Shown here: positions 14,826 to 21,931 of the stretch, piece after piece
Layout of the letters: each line of letters opens with the position of its first letter
How positions within the stretch are numbered: position 1 is the first letter of the stretch
Origin: a virus
Virus record (IMG/VR): IMGVR_UViG_3300032220_001237
Location: 1 to 21,931 of that record
Reading direction: 5' to 3' (one strand)
DNA: 21,931 nt
Program-made: the position numbers and the translations under genes
The notes under the pieces: model-generated
Told to the model about the DNA's origin: nothing
Databases searched by the model: none
Seen by the model: only the letters and a program-made list of their open reading frames with translations

Positions 14826-15929
14826 TCAGTAGTCAGTCTCTAAGTAGCAGCTCATCAGCGCGATGCCGATGACGCTGCTGGTGCCGCCAACGCTCATCCA
14901 GCCACGCGGAGCCAGGAGCGTGGTGTTGGTTGGCATGTTGGTGTTGATCGTGCCAGAAGCTGTGGCTCCGGTGCCGAGATCGGTCACGGTGTAGCTCACC
15001 GACTGCGTGCTGCCGGGGGGTGAGAACATCACCAGCTCATAGACCTTGGTGCGGTCTGTTGTTGGCACAGGGAAGCTGGCGCCGAGGTTGACCTTGGTGA
15101 TTGCACCAGTGCCGCGGTGCATGATCTGGATGTTGGCGTCTGCTGCGTCCCAGCCCATGCCGACGATGTTGGTGATCGTGCTCGGCTCAACGTCGGTCGG
15201 CGCAGCAGTGGTGTTGGCCATGCCGACAAAGGCGCGGTTCGTGGTTGTTGCGACGCCGGTGGCTGGCCCCCAGCGGCAGACATAAAAGAAGCCGCCTTCA
15301 TCCGCAGCAGCGCCGCCGACCGTCCAGCCCAGGTTGGGGTAGCGCCAGCCTGCAACCGCTGTAGTGGCTGCGGCGGTGACGAGATACTCAAGGCGCTGCG
15401 TTCGCGTCTGCCTGTTGGTGGTGGCGATGTTGGCGGATGTTGCGGTGCCTGTTGCGGTCAGCGTGGCAGTGCCGACGACGACAGGGGCGTTCGATCCACA
15501 GGCGCCCTGCCAGATGCTCACGCGGTTCTGCGCAAATGTCGGCTGCAGTGCAGCAGCGGCCGATGTGGAGCTGTTCTTGAAGCACGGCATGGAGCGGCCG
15601 CCGATTGACAGCGCCGCGAGCTTGCTGCCTGCTCCCGGTGCGGTAGCTGCAGTGTTGTTCGCAAGAACCAGATCGCCCTCGTGGATAGTGACATCACTCG
15701 CACCACCAAACGCACCGGCATTGTTAAATTGGATCTGACCGCTACTGCCCCCAGGACTGCCACCAACACCCGCTCCGACCTCAACAATGCTCTCCACTCC
15801 CGAAACGTCTTTCTTCAGAAAGAGTTTTCCATCGTTCGTGTTAATGGCCAGCTCGCCCAGAGCGAGCTGCGTGGTTGTCGGAACTGCCGACGCAACCGAA
15901 CTGCGCCGTATTCGTATCGTATTTGCCAT
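14826..15929 (-). CDS. Tail fibre protein with imported-looking C-terminal domain
   Basis: A 367-residue protein; ATG at 15929 with GGGGAG 5 bases upstream. Residues 1-50 (MANTIRIRRSSVASAVPTTT, then LALGELAINTNDGKLFLKK) are a widespread phage fibre N-terminal domain, shared with the next fibre gene to the right. A Gly-rich linker near 55-65 leads to IQFNNAGAFGGASD, then a region from about 100 to the end with GWTVGGAAADEGGFFYVCRW, FVGMANT and the terminal LETDY. That domain recurs in phages of many hosts and looks like a lectin-like beta sandwich. The C-terminal part is strongly GC-rich: single 60-base lines counted by eye give 44/60 at 15301 and 39/60 at 14881, against 24/60 at 10681. Probable receptor-binding protein. 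Confidence 0.88.
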   Translation of the reverse strand: MANTIRIRRSSVASAVPTTTQLALGELAINTNDGKLFLKKDVSGVESIVEVGAGVGGSPGGSSGQIQFNNAGAFGGASDVTIHEGDLVLANNTAATAPGAGSKLAALSIGGRSMPCFKNSSTSAAAALQPTFAQNRVSIWQGACGSNAPVVVGTATLTATGTATSANIATTNRQTRTQRLEYLVTAAATTAVAGWRYPNLGWTVGGAAADEGGFFYVCRWGPATGVATTTNRAFVGMANTTAAPTDVEPSTITNIVGMGWDAADANIQIMHRGTGAITKVNLGASFPVPTTDRTKVYELVMFSPPGSTQSVSYTVTDLGTGATASGTINTNMPTNTTLLAPRGWMSVGGTSSVIGIALMSCYLETDY

Positions 15930-15964
15930 TTGGCTCCCCGTTGATTTCTATGTAGAAGGGTTAA

Positions 15965-15982
15965 GCCCCGTATGTACGGGGC
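15965..15982 (-). terminator. Hairpin after the 691-residue fibre gene
   Basis: Perfect inverted repeat GCCCCGTATGTACGGGGC, a 7-bp GC-rich stem with a 4-base loop, 9 bases after the stop of the fibre gene read leftward. In that direction it is followed by TTAACCC, a poor U-tract, so it may be a weak or factor-assisted terminator or an RNA stabiliser. Confidence 0.55.
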
Positions 15983-15991
15983 GATTTGGTC

Positions 15992-18067
15992 TTAGAAAGT
16001 TCCGCCGTCCAGATCGAAGCCGGAAGCCGTGCCGTCTTCGAGGAAGGTGACGAGGTCGCTGAGGGCGACCTGGACCATCGTCCCCGCGTCGTTGATAACC
16101 ATGCGGTCGGCCAGGACCAGGGTCGTCGCAGTCGCGGTGGTCGAGCCGTCGATTACCGCGGCCTCAGTCGAGGTCAGAGCGGCGAGCGAAGTGGCCGTGC
16201 CACTGGCCATACCGGCCAGAGTGGCCAGTTCGGCGTCGTAGGCCTGCACGTTCGTCCCGATCACCAGACCGAGGTTTGTACGAGCACCCGCCGCGTCAGC
16301 CGCACCCGTGCCGCCATTAGTCAGGGCGAGCGTGCCGGCCAGAGTGACCGCACCGGTCGTAGCGGTGCTGGGGGTCAGGCCGGTTGTTCCGGCGGAGAAC
16401 GAACTAACCCCGGTCCCGGAGACGGACGAGTTGAACGAGCTGTACCATTGCGTTGTCGACGCCGCATTGAACTCCATCACGCCGTTGACGGCGAGCTGGA
16501 TGCTGGCGTTGGCGCTTAGCGCGTCGATGATTGCGCCGGATGCCGGAAATATATTGACCGGGTTGGCGCCTTTGTTAACGACGACCACGCGCCGGCCGGT
16601 CGTAGCGGTGGGCAGAGTCACGCCGCTCGGGTTCGCCGCCGCTGTGGTAATAACGCTAAGGTCGCTGGTCAGAGCGCCCTGGCCTTGCGCGTTGGTCCCC
16701 GCCGTTACGTTGGCCGTTGTGCTGAAGGTCTCCGCGCTCAGTGACGGTGTGGTCAGAGACGGCGACGTACCGAACACCAGAGCGCCAGTTCCCGTCTCGT
16801 CGCTGATCGCCGCGGCCAAGTTAGCCGATGTGTCGGAAATACCGTAGCCCGAGAAAGTTGTCGGAGCGGTGCCTGCGGTAACCCGGCCGTAAGTGTCAAC
16901 AGTAACGGAGCGGTATGTGCCCGCCGTTGCGATACCCGATGTCAGGTTGATCGAATCGACCCCGATTGTCAGCGAACCGCCGCCCGTCGAGGCCACATCG
17001 AGTGTATTACCGGTCTTGGTCAGACCGGCCCCTGCCGTGATCTGGCCAGCCCCGGAGAACTGGGCGAATGTCAGCGCCGTAGTACCGAGAACAATGGTGT
17101 CGTTGGTCGTCAGTACCCAGCCGCTGTCAGCGTTAACCGTACCTTCTGTCACAAAAGTGAACATACCGCCGGTCACTTCGGAGCCCGGCGTGTTGTCCGC
17201 GTCGAGTGCGCGGGTCCAGGCCCCAGCGGCAACGACGTAGATGCCATTGCCAGACGCGGTGGTCTGATCCTTCACCAACACGCGGTCATTGGCCACCAGG
17301 ACCACGCCGTCGACAGTCTGAGTGCCGCTCAGCGTGATGTTAGCGGTCGTCGCAGCTCTTACGCTGTCCTTGACATCCAGACCGGTCTTAAGCGCATCGA
17401 CATACGCCTTCGTCGCTGCGTCCTGGGCCCCCGACGGATCGGCCAGGCCGGTAATCCGCTGGTTGTTCAAAGCCACCGACGCCGTAGGCGCCGTCATCTG
17501 ATCGAGGCGGTTAGTCCGTACTTGCGTATCGAAGTCGCTAATCTTCGCGGCGGTCAGTGTAGGAATATCAGCGGCAACGAGGGAGCGGAAAGTCGGGGCT
17601 CCGGCCGAACCGTCAGGCGCGATGAATACTGTATTTGCTGTCTGGCTGGCCAGAGTACCCGTAAGCGTACCCGTCGTGGTGACCGGCGAACCGCTGACCG
17701 TGATAAAGCTTGGCAGTGACAGCGCAACGCTGGTCACCGCGTTCGCGCTTGTCAAATACCCCTGCCCTTTGACAAAAGCCGTGCTCGCCGCTTTCGTGCT
17801 GTTGTCGGACAGAGTTTGTGTGGTGACGATTACGTCGCCGGTGAACGTCTTGTTGCCCGAAACGGTCTGCGTGCCGCTAAGGCTGAGAAACGCGCCGGTA
17901 CCGCCAATCGCCGGAATCGTAGTGGCCGTGCCGCCCGCACCGCCCGTACCCTTACCGTAGTAAAGAATATCATCTACTTCGTTAAAAGCCAACTCCGCGT
18001 TGGCTAAGCTGGCCGGTGCGCCAGCATTACCACTGGCTCGGCGTTTGATGCGCAGAACGTTAGCCAT
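15992..18067 (-). CDS. Long tail fibre protein
   Basis: A 691-residue protein starting at the ATG at 18067, with GGGGG about 12 bases upstream. The N-terminus [20 protein letters not shown] and [20 protein letters not shown] is the same domain type as in the neighbouring fibre. The rest is a classic modular fibre: repeated [99 protein letters not shown] and [19 protein letters not shown] units. It ends FDLDGGTF, a common cyanophage fibre ending. Nearly no Cys or Trp, with high Thr/Ala/Gly content, fits a trimeric beta shaft. It is probably the main distal or side fibre. Its stop is followed by a hairpin at 15965-15982; its start lies 2 bases from the stop of the preceding small gene. Confidence 0.92.
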   Translation of the reverse strand: MANVLRIKRRASGNAGAPASLANAELAFNEVDDILYYGKGTGGAGGTATTIPAIGGTGAFLSLSGTQTVSGNKTFTGDVIVTTQTLSDNSTKAASTAFVKGQGYLTSANAVTSVALSLPSFITVSGSPVTTTGTLTGTLASQTANTVFIAPDGSAGAPTFRSLVAADIPTLTAAKISDFDTQVRTNRLDQMTAPTASVALNNQRITGLADPSGAQDAATKAYVDALKTGLDVKDSVRAATTANITLSGTQTVDGVVLVANDRVLVKDQTTASGNGIYVVAAGAWTRALDADNTPGSEVTGGMFTFVTEGTVNADSGWVLTTNDTIVLGTTALTFAQFSGAGQITAGAGLTKTGNTLDVASTGGGSLTIGVDSINLTSGIATAGTYRSVTVDTYGRVTAGTAPTTFSGYGISDTSANLAAAISDETGTGALVFGTSPSLTTPSLSAETFSTTANVTAGTNAQGQGALTSDLSVITTAAANPSGVTLPTATTGRRVVVVNKGANPVNIFPASGAIIDALSANASIQLAVNGVMEFNAASTTQWYSSFNSSVSGTGVSSFSAGTTGLTPSTATTGAVTLAGTLALTNGGTGAADAAGARTNLGLVIGTNVQAYDAELATLAGMASGTATSLAALTSTEAAVIDGSTTATATTLVLADRMVINDAGTMVQVALSDLVTFLEDGTASGFDLDGGTF

Positions 18068-18069
18068 AG

Positions 18070-18318
18070 CTAGAAATTGCCCCCGTCAGTGATGGTAAAT
18101 TTGGTATTAGTAGAGTCGGATAAAAACTTGCCCTGTCCGGAGTTATAAACCGGAATACTTCCTTCCACCGCCGCAGCGGTGTCAAAAATTTCTACTCTAT
18201 CCTCTAAAGCTTTCAACATTGCGAAAGTCACCGGCTCGTCGTCAGCCAGTGGTTCGGGCAGGTTGACAACTCTGCTGACCCCTCTGAAATCGTAATCTGT
18301 ATAGATCTCCTTGCTCAT
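18070..18318 (-). CDS. Short fibre-like protein ending DGGNF
   Basis: 82 residues; its ATG overlaps the stop of the preceding gene as ATGA. The N-terminus ([20 protein letters not shown], then [10 protein letters not shown]) matches the pattern in many phage fibres where FxG-x-SR-(V/I)-x-NLP-x-P precedes a hydrophobic helix. The protein ends [11 protein letters not shown], the same DGG-x-F ending as the adjacent 691-residue fibre. It may be a truncated fibre that kept both ends, a fibre connector, or a trimerisation partner. It encodes an internal GTTGAAAGC at 18209-18217 within the codons for MLKALED, possibly coincidental. Confidence 0.75.
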   Translation of the reverse strand: MSKEIYTDYDFRGVSRVVNLPEPLADDEPVTFAMLKALEDRVEIFDTAAAVEGSIPVYNSGQGKFLSDSTNTKFTITDGGNF

Positions 18319-18947
18319 CAGATCAGCCTGGCATGTCCGCTAATGGGTAGGTTAAATTCCACACGCAGCGTGTTTCGGGTTATGTGAACTACATAGCCAT
18401 CAATCTCGTTCCAGTCATCACTGAACAACTCGACAGAAGGGTAGTACCCGAGGTTGTGCGTAATAGTCCAGGTCCTGCGCGGATCGATCTGGTCGTATTC
18501 GACAGCTTTGAGGTTATTCCGAACAGTCAGCACGCTAGACGGGGTCTGCGGAACCACAGGTTCGGGCGGAATGATTACGGGCGGACTGACTGCGACCGGC
18601 TGATTAAAGTCTTCATAAGACTCCTGGTCGATCGGGTTGATCGTATTCTCTTCTAACAAATTATCAGAATGTAGCGATTCGGAAAGCTGGCGCCTTCTCT
18701 CCGACCACGCCTGCCAACCCCAAACGTCTTCGTTCCACGTGACATGGGCGGACTGACCGGCCAAGTCGGCCTGATCTGCACGCTTGTTCCGTCCTGGCCC
18801 GGGGTTGACCCGGTTTCGGTTCTGGAAATACTCGGGCTGTCTAAGCATCTGTCTGGTCAACGAACTGGCCTGAGTCTGCTTTGACCGATAGTCGGCTCTG
18901 TCGCGCTCGTCGTCCCAATATTCAAATGGATTTTGCTGGACAGCCAA
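18318..18947 (-). CDS. Fibre or virion protein with C-terminal phage beta domain
   Basis: A 209-residue protein with a TTG start at 18947, supported by GGAG 7 bases upstream. The N-terminal 100 residues are hydrophilic, with many Arg, Gln and Asn (PFEYWDDERDRADYRSKQTQ). A Pro-rich linker near 120-135 (PVAVSPPVIIPPEPVVPQTP) follows. The last 70 residues are a recognisable phage structural domain: RRTWTITHNLGYYPSVELF, DWNEIDGYVVHITRNTLRVE and LPISGHARLI. This sandwich is common at the ends of phage fibre and baseplate-associated proteins. It heads a leftward operon of fibre genes and is divergent from the chaperone-sheath operon. A GTTGAAAGG motif lies 21 bases before the start. Confidence 0.8.
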   Translation of the reverse strand: MAVQQNPFEYWDDERDRADYRSKQTQASSLTRQMLRQPEYFQNRNRVNPGPGRNKRADQADLAGQSAHVTWNEDVWGWQAWSERRRQLSESLHSDNLLEENTINPIDQESYEDFNQPVAVSPPVIIPPEPVVPQTPSSVLTVRNNLKAVEYDQIDPRRTWTITHNLGYYPSVELFSDDWNEIDGYVVHITRNTLRVEFNLPISGHARLI

Positions 18948-18968
18948 GCTAATCTCCGCTTCTACCTA

Positions 18969-18977
18969 CCTTTCAAC
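18969..18977 (-). promoter_or_regulatory. GTTGAAAG motif upstream of the fibre operon
   Basis: Minus strand GTTGAAAGG (one change from the core), 21 bases before the TTG at 18947, in the divergent spacer. A perfect 7-bp hairpin lies just upstream of it. Proposed late promoter or leader element. Confidence 0.45.
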
Positions 18978-18985
18978 GTCTATTA

Positions 18986-19003
18986 CGGTTTTATGGAAAA
19001 CCG
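18986..19003. other. Hairpin in divergent spacer
   Basis: Perfect inverted repeat CGGTTTT-ATGG-AAAACCG between the leftward fibre operon and the rightward chaperone operon. It has no U-tract. It could be a regulator-binding site or separate the two promoters; function unknown. Confidence 0.4.
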
Positions 19004-19035
19004 GTTAAGGGTATATGTAAGACCGTTTGTCAACT

Positions 19036-19416
19036 ATGGCTTTATCCTCTAAATCTCTAAGAGACCTTGAAAACGTAGCTCAGCAGGAGGACGACGATTT
19101 CGATTTCGGTGACCCCGAGATCGTAACTGTCGAAATCGCGCCGGGTAAATTTCTCTCACTTCAAGAGCCCACGGCATCCGACTTAATCGAGATCGATAAA
19201 ATCAGTAAGGATAAAAATCTCGACGACATCGACCAGACCTTGAAAATTATCTGCATTCTGCATAGCCCGGAGCCCGGTCATCGCAAACTAAGCATGAAAG
19301 ATGCGAGAAGGCTGCGGTCAAAACAAATCAAGATGCTGGGTCAGCATATCGGCGACCTGATCGGCATGGAGCGGACCGAGTCCGACATGAAAAGTGACGA
19401 CGAAGCTGAATCATGA
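19036..19416 (+). CDS. Putative tail assembly chaperone
   Basis: About 126 residues from the ATG at 19036; an in-frame TTG at 19027 is also possible and neither has a good Shine-Dalgarno. The sequence is acidic: an N-terminal run with DDDFDFGDPEIVTVEIAPGK, then LSLQEPTASDLIEIDKISKD, then LKIICILHSPEPG, then a helical KDARRLRSKQIKMLGQHIGD end. The pattern of a V-x-x-L-x-EP-(T/S)-x-x-D-L turn followed by helices is typical of small phage tail assembly chaperones that bind the tape measure during tail assembly. It is the first gene of the rightward tail operon, two genes before the sheath. The next gene begins inside its end in the +1 frame. Confidence 0.6.
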   Translation: MALSSKSLRDLENVAQQEDDDFDFGDPEIVTVEIAPGKFLSLQEPTASDLIEIDKISKDKNLDDIDQTLKIICILHSPEPGHRKLSMKDARRLRSKQIKMLGQHIGDLIGMERTESDMKSDDEAES

Positions 19417-19831
19417 CTACACCATAACGTGTACGGATGGGCTTGGAAACTCCGTGTCTTTTCGGGACATCAGCGGTAACGATCTCGAGTATCTCGATTC
19501 CTTTAAAGAAGGTGATAAGTTCGTAATTTCAAACGAACGTATATTCGAGATACTCGGCCACCTAAGTACGCCGAGGCGGTTAAATTTTGAACGCATAGTT
19601 CCGCGAGCCGTAAGATCGCTGTTCGCCGAAGTTCATAGCCACATACTCTGTAATTACATGTCCAAAGAGATCTGGTTACGGCAGTGCTACTCGATTCAAA
19701 ACGGCTCGTTTCAGAATATATCGGAAATGGAACGAGTCCCTATGTCCAAATTTGTTGCCATGTGCATGATCCATAAGGAGGCCATGGACAATATAGGTAA
19801 TACGGAAAATGCCGACCCCTTTGCTGAATAA
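19394..19831 (+). CDS. Second tail assembly chaperone candidate or tail accessory protein
   Basis: 145 residues from a GTG at 19394, overlapping the previous gene by 23 bases in the +1 frame. The N-terminus (YTITCTDGLGNSVSFRDISG, then DLEYLDSFKEGD) is strand-rich, and the middle and end are helical (FERIVPRAVRSLFAEVHSHI, LCNYMSKEIWLRQCYSIQNG). A TGA stands two codons before the GTG in this frame and no close Shine-Dalgarno is present. Translation may therefore rely on coupling or on slippage at the AAAA just before the GTG. The size and place before the sheath fit a tail chaperone pair or a T4 gp26-like baseplate component; I cannot choose between them. Confidence 0.6.
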   Translation: MTTKLNHDYTITCTDGLGNSVSFRDISGNDLEYLDSFKEGDKFVISNERIFEILGHLSTPRRLNFERIVPRAVRSLFAEVHSHILCNYMSKEIWLRQCYSIQNGSFQNISEMERVPMSKFVAMCMIHKEAMDNIGNTENADPFAE

Positions 19832-20124
19832 TGTCTTCACCACAGCCCCACCTTCAAAAATTTACCGAAGAGCTAAAGTCTGACGAGCTAATACAGTTCA
19901 TGGTCATACTCTATTCAATCACACTAAGCCGTGACGTGATGGAGCTGAACCGGTTGGTCAGAATGATATCGAAAGTTATAGGGCCCGATGACTTTAATAA
20001 GCTGGTTCGAAGGGTTATAAGGATGATGGGCGATACGAAGTGTGGCGAAGATCTGTGCTCGGACTGGTTAATGACTCAGCTCTACGAACTCTACAGCGCA
20101 TTTGGTACGGAACAAGTGGTGTAA
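19831..20124 (+). CDS. Small tail operon protein
   Basis: 97 residues, ATG overlapping the preceding stop as TAATG. Entirely helical: KFTEELKSDELIQFMVILYS, then a MELNRLVRMISKVIG helix, then NKLVRRVIRMMGD and WLMTQLYELYSAF. Two Cys lie near KCGEDLC. I do not recognise it. Tight coupling to the chaperone-like genes and closeness to the sheath suggest a tail or baseplate assembly factor. Confidence 0.6.
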   Translation: MSSPQPHLQKFTEELKSDELIQFMVILYSITLSRDVMELNRLVRMISKVIGPDDFNKLVRRVIRMMGDTKCGEDLCSDWLMTQLYELYSAFGTEQVV

Positions 20125-20140
20125 ATACTCAGCCTGTTTA

Positions 20141-20149
20141 GTTGAAAGC
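20141..20149 (+). promoter_or_regulatory. GTTGAAAGC motif upstream of sheath
   Basis: Exact GTTGAAAGC, 35 bases between the core and the TTG start of the sheath gene at 20185, in a 60-base gap. It is the only intergenic space in this operon, consistent with a separate promoter for the sheath. Confidence 0.55.
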
Positions 20150-20184
20150 TTTAACGATAGGTCTGTCAACACGGAGAGTTAGCC

Positions 20185-21931
20185 TTGGCAACTTCGATTA
20201 CAGTGAACGCAGCCACGCTTAACCGACCCGGAGTGTTTGTCACTCAGTCGGCTACGGGTGCGTTGCCACAGCCCTTGGCCAGCCATGCTGTAGGTTATTT
20301 GTTCGGCTCAACTCCGGCCGAAGAGTACTATGGCGCGGGTAGCGAAGGGATTTACTCAGAATTTTTACCTTATACGCCGACCCAGATTGCGTCGACTGAT
20401 GACTACTTGCAGCGGATTGGTGGTTCGACTCCGACCGGCAGTCTTGGCGCACTGACAACCTACGACGCAGTCAAAGGTTTCTTCGACAACGTCGGCGTGA
20501 ACGGTATTCTGTACTTTACACGTATAACTCCGACCCCGGAAACCGTAATCGATTTGAGCGCCAGCTCGGCTGGTTCGGGCTACAACGCATTTGCGCTGAA
20601 GATCAATGGTCGTTACTTCGGTACGCCGATCAACGTCCCCGACCCGGACGGCGACGAGATCAAGGTAATCACTACGACTGGTATTGACAAGTTCGATAAC
20701 GCACTTGACCTTTTCAATTACCTGTCCAGTACGGAATCTGACGGTTTCTCCGACTTCTACAAGGTTGAGCAAACTGCGACCGAAGCGACTCAGGGTAAGT
20801 TCAGGATTTTTGCGCGCGATAACACTGTGCTGCCGGAAGTTGACCGGTTCGTGGCGTATAACTTCAGCGACACCGGCTATGTTTCGCCAGTCAACATCAA
20901 TGTTACCGGCGTAGTCAAACTCTACACTTCGATCAAAGACATCAACTTCCGCTGCAATAGCCGGGAGATTGAGACGGGCGAATCGATTCTGTATGTTGAC
21001 GGTTCAGCTCTTAGCTTGTTTATTGCCGACGCTAACGACGCAGTAGCCGGTACTTACGACCCGACCGTGATCGGCGATCTGTCCGACGCTCTGGTCGCAT
21101 ACCTTTCTTCGGTCGGCTTGAACAGCATTCCGGCCGACAAGGTCGTCGCAGTGTCCAAAGACTTCAGTTCGGGTGTCGGTGCGGGTGACAAATGGCCCGA
21201 CTCCGCCGCGATCTACTGGAGATACGACGGTCCGAATTTCATTCGCATCCTTAGCGCTGGTAACCCTGCTGTTCCGACTGGTACGGTGAGCATGGTGGGC
21301 GGCGTGCCGGAGCGGACCGGTTATCTGCCCGACTCGGTCCAAGTGTTTTACGTCTCGATTGCGGGTGAAAACCGCGCAGTCATTGTTAACGGTAAAGATG
21401 CCGACGAATTGGCCGGCAATCTTAGAAACGAGATCGTTTCGATCCTGACCGAAAAGAACCTGGAAGGTTTCTATACCGTCGAAGCAGTTTCGTCAGGTAC
21501 GAATTACAGCGGGAACAATCACGTCCCCAATAACGGTTTTGCCATAAGCAATCTGGTCTCAGTCGCCGGTGCGCCCTTTATTCGTCCTGACATCGAAGAC
21601 GTTGTGCTTGCAGGTACGGTGGGGATCAGCAGCGGTACGGTGACCGGTACGAACACACTGTTTACTCAGAAACTCGGCGTCGGTAGCGTAATCGTTGTAA
21701 ATGGTACGCGTTTTACTGTGACCAACGTTACCGATAACGATACTGCGACTGTAACCCCTAACAACGTCAACGTCGCGGCCGGTGCGACTGTACGGATCGA
21801 TAAGTCGATCCCTAACGGTTTTAACTCCTTCGACTATGTTTTGAAAATCCGTATCACCTCGAAGAACGGTCTGGTTAGCCCGATTCTTTCCGGTGTGAAC
21901 CGTCAAGGTCTGATCGACAGCAATGTGGTCA
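20185..21931 (+). CDS. Tail sheath protein (runs off right edge)
   Basis: Open from a TTG at 20185 (MATSITVNAATLNRPGVFVT) to the end of the window, 582 codons without a stop. GGAGAG lies about 7 bases before the TTG. The N-terminus with N-RPGVF-V-x-Q, followed by LASHAVGYLFGST and LTTYDAVKGFFDNVGVNGIL and an LYFTRI strand, is the classic contractile sheath start: a strand that laces into neighbouring subunits, then a PxGVY-like turn and a VGxFG-like segment. Sheath subunits surround the tube and contract on infection. Residues about 473-540 form an apparent inserted beta domain (GTVGISSGTVTGTNTLF, IVVNGTRFTVTNVTDNDTAT) of a type more common in fibres. The conserved C-terminal sheath core must lie beyond the edge. 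Confidence 0.88.
   Translation, partial: MATSITVNAATLNRPGVFVTQSATGALPQPLASHAVGYLFGSTPAEEYYGAGSEGIYSEFLPYTPTQIASTDDYLQRIGGSTPTGSLGALTTYDAVKGFFDNVGVNGILYFTRITPTPETVIDLSASSAGSGYNAFALKINGRYFGTPINVPDPDGDEIKVITTTGIDKFDNALDLFNYLSSTESDGFSDFYKVEQTATEATQGKFRIFARDNTVLPEVDRFVAYNFSDTGYVSPVNINVTGVVKLYTSIKDINFRCNSREIETGESILYVDGSALSLFIADANDAVAGTYDPTVIGDLSDALVAYLSSVGLNSIPADKVVAVSKDFSSGVGAGDKWPDSAAIYWRYDGPNFIRILSAGNPAVPTGTVSMVGGVPERTGYLPDSVQVFYVSIAGENRAVIVNGKDADELAGNLRNEIVSILTEKNLEGFYTVEAVSSGTNYSGNNHVPNNGFAISNLVSVAGAPFIRPDIEDVVLAGTVGISSGTVTGTNTLFTQKLGVGSVIVVNGTRFTVTNVTDNDTATVTPNNVNVAAGATVRIDKSIPNGFNSFDYVLKIRITSKNGLVSPILSGVNRQGLIDSNVV

Noticed and set aside
15117-15608. Plus-strand frames of up to 179 residues across 15046-17960
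   Set aside because: Antisense to two clear fibre genes of high G+C; long spurious frames are expected there.
14826-15929. Diversity-generating retroelement target in a fibre C-terminus
   Set aside because: No reverse transcriptase, template repeat or adenine-rich variable codons are visible in the window.

Overview
The window is part of a tailed double-stranded DNA phage genome, almost certainly a contractile-tail (myovirus-type) phage. The supporting genes are a tail sheath protein running off the right edge, a likely tail tube protein, a Mu gp29/DUF935-like portal protein, and at least seven fibre or fibre-like proteins. Fibre architecture (RIRR-type N-terminal domains, ATKAYVD and [10 protein letters not shown] modules, DGG-x-F ends, YTKAE repeats) resembles that of marine phages including cyanophages. 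The host cannot be fixed from sequence alone. There are no tRNA, rRNA, CRISPR or transposase signals, and no gap without a gene exceeds 80 bases.

Layout. Bases 1-9193 are one leftward block: from right to left, a Rossmann-like hypothetical, two overlapping hypotheticals, the portal, the tail tube candidate, a Cys-rich virion candidate with a duplicated carbohydrate-binding-like module, then a fibre cassette continuing past the left edge. Bases 9249-14114 are a rightward block: a 1057-residue protein of unknown role, a leucine-rich-repeat protein and a coiled-coil fibre. Bases 14111-18947 run leftward again: two small proteins and four fibre proteins. Bases 19036 to the end run rightward: three small genes in the position of tail assembly chaperones, then the sheath.

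Shared logic. Fibre genes are mosaics. Two share an N-terminal adapter (MAI-L/I-LNDNV-x-VYAPK), and one of these appears to share its C-terminal tip with the coiled-coil fibre 10 kb away. Another carries a GC-rich C-terminal half that looks imported.

The most unusual signal is a DNA motif, GTTGAAAGC, often extended to GTTGAAAGCnGTTTAGG. It sits 15-45 bases upstream of eight structural gene starts, always on the coding strand, and often overlaps the end of the upstream gene. It looks like an undescribed phage late promoter or leader element. Functional names come from motif recognition only; no database search was possible.
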